Assembly: GCF_009697385.1 (NCBI RefSeq)
Contig: NZ_VUNL01000011.1
Span: 1 to 64,000, forward strand
Direction: 5' to 3'
Source: Wylensekiella montiformis
GTDB taxonomy: Bacteria > Bacillota > Negativicutes > Selenomonadales > Selenomonadaceae
Length of the DNA: 64,000 nucleotides
The position numbers and the translations under genes were made by a program. Within the stretch, counting starts at the first letter, position 1; each line of letters starts with the position of its first letter. The notes beneath the pieces were generated by a model. It had not been told where the DNA came from, did not search any database, and was given only the letters and a program-made list of their open reading frames with translations. Below, in pieces: positions 63,871 through 64,000 of this stretch.

Positions 63871-64000
63871 ATGCATCAATATCTGTTTTTTATCGGCGAT
63901 TTTCCCGTCCGCACTTACGGACTCGTACTCTCGCTGTCCATCATTCTGGCTACCGGGACCGGCTATTTTCTTGCTCAAAGAGAAGGACACGGCGATGAAA
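63871..64000 (+). CDS. lgt: Prolipoprotein diacylglyceryl transferase, N-terminal part
   Basis: Cut by the window end. The 43 visible residues (YLFFIGDFPVRTYGLVLSLS, IILATGTGYF) match the start of Lgt, the inner-membrane enzyme that adds diacylglycerol to lipobox Cys. GGGAGG precedes the ATG. Confidence 0.85.
   Translation, partial: MHQYLFFIGDFPVRTYGLVLSLSIILATGTGYFLAQREGHGDE

Noticed and set aside
1-64000. CRISPR arrays, tRNA or rRNA genes
   Set aside because: No regularly spaced direct repeats and no tRNA-like T-arm/acceptor patterns were found on reading either strand.

Overview
The window looks like a chromosomal segment of a diderm Firmicute of the Negativicutes, most likely Selenomonadaceae and plausibly Mitsuokella or a close Selenomonas relative. 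This is an inference from gene content: a Selenomonas-type lysine/ornithine decarboxylase (cadaverine modification of peptidoglycan), outer-membrane beta-barrel proteins ending in Phe beside Firmicute-style T-box leaders and low-GC signals, and cysteine (protein-tyrosine-phosphatase-like) phytases in both single and tandem form, which are known from Selenomonas ruminantium and Mitsuokella multacida. No tRNA, rRNA or CRISPR array was seen.

Layout. 1-130 holds the 5' end of an IS30-like element running out of the window. 212-9650 is a housekeeping block, mostly on the minus strand: D,D-carboxypeptidase, iscS-type cysteine desulfurase with its Rrf2 regulator, rarA, dut, hfq, miaA, an MBL hydrolase, thiamine diphosphokinase, a SPOUT RNA methyltransferase and the infC-rpmI-rplT operon with an attenuator leader and an ATT start codon. 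A decayed, internally deleted IS30-like copy (9704-10003) separates it from a U32 'peptidase' and a class III aminotransferase.

13.6-41.6 kb is an accessory block that reads as one phytate/myo-inositol utilisation locus. It holds iolG; a probable IolR-type DeoR repressor; a minus-strand operon of Fe-alcohol dehydrogenase, iolJ-type aldolase, iolC, iolB, iolD and iolE; GntP, EamA and GPH transporters; an aldehyde dehydrogenase; two related AraC regulators; an organophosphate:phosphate-antiporter-type MFS permease followed by a 969-residue phosphoesterase without a signal peptide; and a four-gene exported set of porin, single-domain phytase, tandem-domain phytase and a Tat-exported HD-domain protein. 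The proposed flow is: phytate crosses the outer membrane through the porin; periplasmic phytases strip it to inositol monophosphate or inositol; the permease imports the phosphate ester and the cytoplasmic phosphoesterase frees inositol; IolG/E/D/B/C/J convert inositol to DHAP and malonate semialdehyde. The semialdehyde is then handled by an aldehyde dehydrogenase and/or Fe-alcohol dehydrogenase rather than by a classical CoA-dependent IolA.

41.8-64 kb returns to housekeeping and envelope genes: ldc, a phosphoribosyltransferase under a palindromic operator, a small OM barrel, HU, a chimeric methionine-pathway pseudogene, lysS with a C-terminal tRNA-binding domain, greA, a lipoprotein cyclophilin, YitT, an M29 aminopeptidase, a ketopantoate-reductase family protein, dtd, an alpha/beta hydrolase, leuA behind a Leu T-box, an acyl-CoA thioesterase, csoR, ileS behind an Ile T-box, and the start of lgt.

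Start codons were chosen by Shine-Dalgarno spacing and family alignment from memory; no database search was run.
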